Made by a program: the position numbers and the translations under genes. The notes below the pieces were generated by a model that made no database searches, was not told the DNA's origin, and saw only the letters and a program-made list of their open reading frames with translations. Positions 61,086 to 64,000 of a stretch of DNA of 64,000 nucleotides are shown piece by piece (the first letter of the stretch is position 1; each line of letters opens with the position of its first letter). The DNA comes from Comamonadaceae bacterium (lineage in GTDB: Bacteria; Pseudomonadota; Gammaproteobacteria; Burkholderiales; Burkholderiaceae_C), in NCBI GenBank assembly GCA_027488735.1, contig JAIYBB010000003.1, positions 124,001 to 188,000 on the forward strand, read 5' to 3'.

Positions 61086-61811
61086 GTGGTGGGGATTGCC
61101 AATTACCAGCGTTTACCAACGGCCAGTTTTGCCAACAAAGACGCAGCAAAATTTCGTGAGCACGCGATTCGGCATTTAGGCATTGCTCCGGAGAATATCA
61201 AGATACTGACAGATGCCGAGGCGCAGCGCGCAGAGATATTGTTGACGCTCAAATATTGGTTGCCCTCGCGCGTGAACGCTGGCCGAACCGACGTTTTTTT
61301 CTATTTCAGCGGGCATGGTGTGGCACAAGATGTGGCCAAGCAACATTACTTGTTACCCGTGGATGCCAATACCGATTTGTTGGAAGAAACCGCATTGAGT
61401 CAACACACTGTCTTGGCTCAATTGTCAAAAGTCGGCGCAAAGTCAGTCACCGTATTTTTGGACACGTGCTTCAGCGGCACGGATCGCATGGGGCAAGCTT
61501 TAGCGCAGTTCCAACGCGGTGTGACGGTAAAGCCCACGATAAGTCCTCTGCCCTCAGGCATCAATTTGTTGACGGCAGGTACCCGCTCGCAGTCCGCCTA
61601 CGGTGACTTACAATTACAGCACGGTGTATTTAGTTATTTTTTGTTCAAAGGATTGGCGGGTGAAGCGGATGCCAATGCCGACAAACGCATTGGCATGGGC
61701 GAGTTGGCTGACTATGTCCATGCGCGAACAGTTCGCTATGCCTTGGGTATTCGCAAAGTGCAAGAGCCCCAATTTGCAGGCGACCGCCAACAGATACTGG
61801 CTGTGCGATAA
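61086..61811 (+). CDS. Caspase-like peptidase (C14 family)
   Basis: A caspase-fold cysteine peptidase. The catalytic His is in FYFSGHG (about His77 counted from 61086) and the Cys in LDTCFSG (about Cys128). DAVAIVVGIANYQRLP is the usual first strand. The only in-frame start-like codon, GTG 61086, lies inside that strand and has no ribosome site. The frame is open from 60978, so the true N-terminus is probably further upstream through a shift from the MORN gene. Bacterial members cut at Lys/Arg or act as signalling proteases; the target is unknown. The DUF4384 gene follows after 2 bases. Confidence 0.85.
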   Translation: MVGIANYQRLPTASFANKDAAKFREHAIRHLGIAPENIKILTDAEAQRAEILLTLKYWLPSRVNAGRTDVFFYFSGHGVAQDVAKQHYLLPVDANTDLLEETALSQHTVLAQLSKVGAKSVTVFLDTCFSGTDRMGQALAQFQRGVTVKPTISPLPSGINLLTAGTRSQSAYGDLQLQHGVFSYFLFKGLAGEADANADKRIGMGELADYVHARTVRYALGIRKVQEPQFAGDRQQILAVR

Positions 61812-61813
61812 AC

Positions 61814-62638
61814 ATGGCTTGGTTTAAGTGGGTCTGCACAATCTGTCTGTGTGTGTGCGCATATACGCCTTTTGTGTGGGCTGTGCCAGTTGATGTCAAG
61901 GCCGAATATTATTTCGGCCCGGATATGTCGCGTAATCAGGCCTGTGAGAACGCCCGCGAGGCGGCCAAGCTCAAGGCGATCTCTTTGGTGACAGGTGAGC
62001 GTGTGGCGTTCGACCAGCACATGCATTGTTCGCAAAACGCAGCAACAGCAAGAGAAAGAAAGTGTGAAGTCAACCGTAACACTTGGATCCTGCTTGAGGG
62101 CAGGGTGAACAAGAGTGAGTTGGTTTCTGAGGTGGTGAAAAGCACCCAGGGCGCCCAATACTGTGCGGTCACTATGGTGGTAGATGTGGGGTTTCCCAAC
62201 ATTACACATGATGTATCGTTCGATTTACGGCTTGATCTCAACCGACAGAGTTTTCGTGCGGGGGAGTCTTTGGTGATCAACATTCAGCCGACTGCACCTA
62301 TGTATGTCAGTGTGTTCAATTGGCGCACCACATTTACAAAAGACAATGTGGTGCGATTGTTTCCAAACGATATCGATGCACAAAATTACATCACCCAACA
62401 GGTTCAAATTCCATTCATAACGGGAGGAGCAACACCTTACCGATTTGAAATGGAATGGCTGGCTCCCGCTGGTTACGACAAGGACCTGATGACCGAATGG
62501 GTCATGGTGGTAGCCACCAAGAAGCCGATCAACTGGCTACCTGTCTACGACATGCAAAGATTCAAAGAAAAGTTGCTAGAAATTCCCGCCGACCAAAGAC
62601 GCGTGGTGCATCGCTCATACCTGCTACTGCGCGAATAA
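61814..62638 (+). CDS. Secreted DUF4384-type protein
   Basis: A 274-residue protein with a signal peptide (VCTICLCVCAYTPFVWA). The N-terminal half has a Cys-containing region (NQACENAREAAKLKAISLVTGE, QHMHCSQNA, ERKCEVNRN, QYCAVTMVV) similar in layout to flagellar-type FlgT/CsgG-like N-domains. The C-terminal half (FRAGESLVINIQPTAPMYVSVF... VVRLFPND) matches DUF4384, a domain often found with caspase-like genes. It is the last gene of the operon and converges with 62650. Confidence 0.7.
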   Translation: MAWFKWVCTICLCVCAYTPFVWAVPVDVKAEYYFGPDMSRNQACENAREAAKLKAISLVTGERVAFDQHMHCSQNAATARERKCEVNRNTWILLEGRVNKSELVSEVVKSTQGAQYCAVTMVVDVGFPNITHDVSFDLRLDLNRQSFRAGESLVINIQPTAPMYVSVFNWRTTFTKDNVVRLFPNDIDAQNYITQQVQIPFITGGATPYRFEMEWLAPAGYDKDLMTEWVMVVATKKPINWLPVYDMQRFKEKLLEIPADQRRVVHRSYLLLRE

Positions 62639-62649
62639 GTCAAGCAGTC

Positions 62650-63258
62650 TCACGCAGGGTGATCGGTATCTTGAAATAAACGCAATTTTCGCTCTAGTTC
62701 ATCCGCCAATTTCTTGCGCGCTGAATACACCGCTTCGCGCTCGCTGTTGTAGTTTTTGATGAGGTCAAGCGAGTCGAACATTTGCTGATGGATATCTCGC
62801 AACTCACGGATAGTTTGAACCATTTGCTCTTCAATTGATTCGAGCAATTTTTTCTTCATGGTGAAATTTTCGATATGGTTGAGTATGGGTTTCCAGCTCT
62901 CCATGAATTCATCGGAAGCTCCGTTATTGCGGTTAATGCTGCTGATAGCGTCTGAAATAGTTTCTAAGGTATAGAAAATCTCGTACAACTCGGATGTATC
63001 CATGCGATTTTGTAAGCGGTCATATTTCTCTAAATATGCCAAATCTTCTTGCAGCACGGTGTGTGTGTGTATTTGAGAACCATGTTGAGACGGCACCGAA
63101 GAAGACGGGCTAGCGCTGGTTTGCTCACCCGCAGCCAGTCCGTCTAGTGGCACCAGATTCATTTCATCGGGCAAATTGGTGAGTGTATGCAACGGGAGTT
63201 GTTTTGCCACTTCTGCCTCACGTGGGCTTCCGCCAAATAGTTTGTTGAATATATTCAT
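62650..63258 (-). CDS. Hypothetical coiled-coil partner of the histidine kinase
   Basis: A 202-residue soluble protein from ATG 63258 (MNIFNKLFGGSPREAEV). After a Ser/Pro-rich region it is mostly helical, with a coiled coil from about residue 110 (ENFTMKKKLLESIEEQMVQTIRELRDIHQQMF) to the end. I recognise no family. It lies 17 bases after the histidine kinase gene on the same strand, so the two are probably co-transcribed. Confidence 0.65.
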   Translation of the reverse strand: MNIFNKLFGGSPREAEVAKQLPLHTLTNLPDEMNLVPLDGLAAGEQTSASPSSSVPSQHGSQIHTHTVLQEDLAYLEKYDRLQNRMDTSELYEIFYTLETISDAISSINRNNGASDEFMESWKPILNHIENFTMKKKLLESIEEQMVQTIRELRDIHQQMFDSLDLIKNYNSEREAVYSARKKLADELERKLRLFQDTDHPA

Positions 63259-63275
63259 GGTATGTGCCCTGTAGG

Positions 63276-64000
63276 TTATCGGTGGGTTAAGAGTGGCAGC
63301 GTGAAATGAAACAAAATGGTGTTGTTTGGGTGGATTTTCATGTGAATCAGTGTGCCGATTTGCCGCGCCATGGTTTGCGATAACCATAAGCCCAATCCGG
63401 TGCCTGCGAATTTTTTTGCAGATTCGGACCGGTAATAGCGCTGGAATACCATGTTCGGGTCAGGCACACCGGCTGTGCCAATTTCATTTTCAATTTCAAA
63501 ACACATCACGTTTTGGTCTTGCTGGCGCATCCTGTAGATACGTAAATAAATCGACGTGAATGGTGGTGAATATTTCAAAGCATTGCTCAGCAGATTAAGC
63601 ATGATCGAGCGCAGGTAATGTTTGTCTGTCTGTAGCCAATGGCGACCCTCTGCGTCCATGGCAACTTGTATGCGTGGAGCGAGTTCGGGGTGTGCTGTGA
63701 CGAATTCGCTCGCGATATCTGCGAGTTCAAGCTCCACCATGAACTGCGTGATGTCGGGTTGTATCAAGCCCTCTTCATGTTTTTCTGCCTGTACGCAGTT
63801 CTCAATCACTTGCGTGATGTTATCTATCGCTACGTTGATGCGATCGGCCCATACATTTTTGTTGCCTGGCGCATCTCGTGTAAGCGCGTCACTGCCGATT
63901 TTCACCACGCTCAGTGGTGTACGAATCTCATGCATCAACATCGATAAAAATCTCTGCTGGTTCAAGCGCAGTTTTTTTTCATCCGCAGCCCATTGCATAG
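63276..64000 (-). CDS. Sensor histidine kinase (N-terminus outside the window)
   Basis: At least 240 residues of the kinase core; the frame continues past the window edge, so the sensing part is not visible. The H-box is FLSMLMHEIRTPLSVVKIG with the phosphorylated His, the N-box is LNLLSNALKYSPPFTS, and the G-box is FAGTGLGLWLSQTMAR. An Ala/Asp-rich coiled start (ADEKKLRLNQQRF) precedes the H-box. The response regulator, if any, would be upstream. It ends 17 bases before the partner gene. Confidence 0.85.
   Translation of the reverse strand, partial: MQWAADEKKLRLNQQRFLSMLMHEIRTPLSVVKIGSDALTRDAPGNKNVWADRINVAIDNITQVIENCVQAEKHEEGLIQPDITQFMVELELADIASEFVTAHPELAPRIQVAMDAEGRHWLQTDKHYLRSIMLNLLSNALKYSPPFTSIYLRIYRMRQQDQNVMCFEIENEIGTAGVPDPNMVFQRYYRSESAKKFAGTGLGLWLSQTMARQIGTLIHMKIHPNNTILFHFTLPLLTHR

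Overview
The window is a chromosomal segment of a Gram-negative betaproteobacterium, most likely order Burkholderiales and close to Comamonadaceae. This rests on the fused aroA-cmk gene, the tmRNA tag ANDERFALAA, the gyrA-pheA-tyrA-aroA/cmk-rpsA-ihfB-lapAB order, and the chains of housekeeping genes joined by 4-base overlaps. The species cannot be fixed from sequence alone.

Region 1 (1-20937): a truncated pqqE tail on the + strand, then a minus-strand block. Read in transcription order it runs gyrA, pheA, tyrA, aroA-cmk, rpsA, ihfB, lapA, lapB, a ComEA-like gene, recC, recB, recD, a secreted adhesin-E-like protein and a DUF442 phosphatase-like protein. It covers DNA topology, aromatic amino acid synthesis, translation, LPS control and double-strand break repair. 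The serC and hisC genes often found between gyrA and aroA in this order are absent.

Region 2 (21000-32800): mostly plus strand. ompA, ubiG, gph, tmRNA (ssrA), galU, an orphan NosR-like membrane flavo-iron-sulfur protein with its flavin transferase ApbE, an XdhC-family gene, rsuA, an alpha/beta hydrolase, a RodZ-like HTH membrane protein, tRNA-Leu(UAA) and a conserved cytosolic protein.

Region 3 (32794-45933): sixteen closely packed minus-strand genes. In transcription order: a lytic transglycosylase, glyA, nrdR, five pilin-like genes (fimT, pilV, pilW, pilX, pilE types), ribD, ribE, ribBA, ribH, nusB, an aminotransferase, ybgC, tolQ, tolR, tolA. tolB and pal do not follow tolA.

Region 4 (46018-56846): a large DUF349 protein, lpxH, two cyclophilins, a TPR protein, then a plus-strand run cysS, alkA-like, accA, tilS, lysC and tRNA-Ser(GCU).

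Region 5 (56858-64000): an accessory-looking stretch that starts directly after tRNA-Ser. Small secreted proteins of unknown function are followed by a five-gene plus-strand operon: LPP20-like lipoprotein, membrane-anchored coiled coil, MORN-repeat protein, caspase-like peptidase and DUF4384 protein. It converges on a sensor histidine kinase and a partner gene. The most striking point is that the caspase frame has no usable start and opens exactly at a run of ten A residues at the end of the MORN gene. This suggests that a MORN-caspase fusion is made by slippage, or that it is switched by phase variation.
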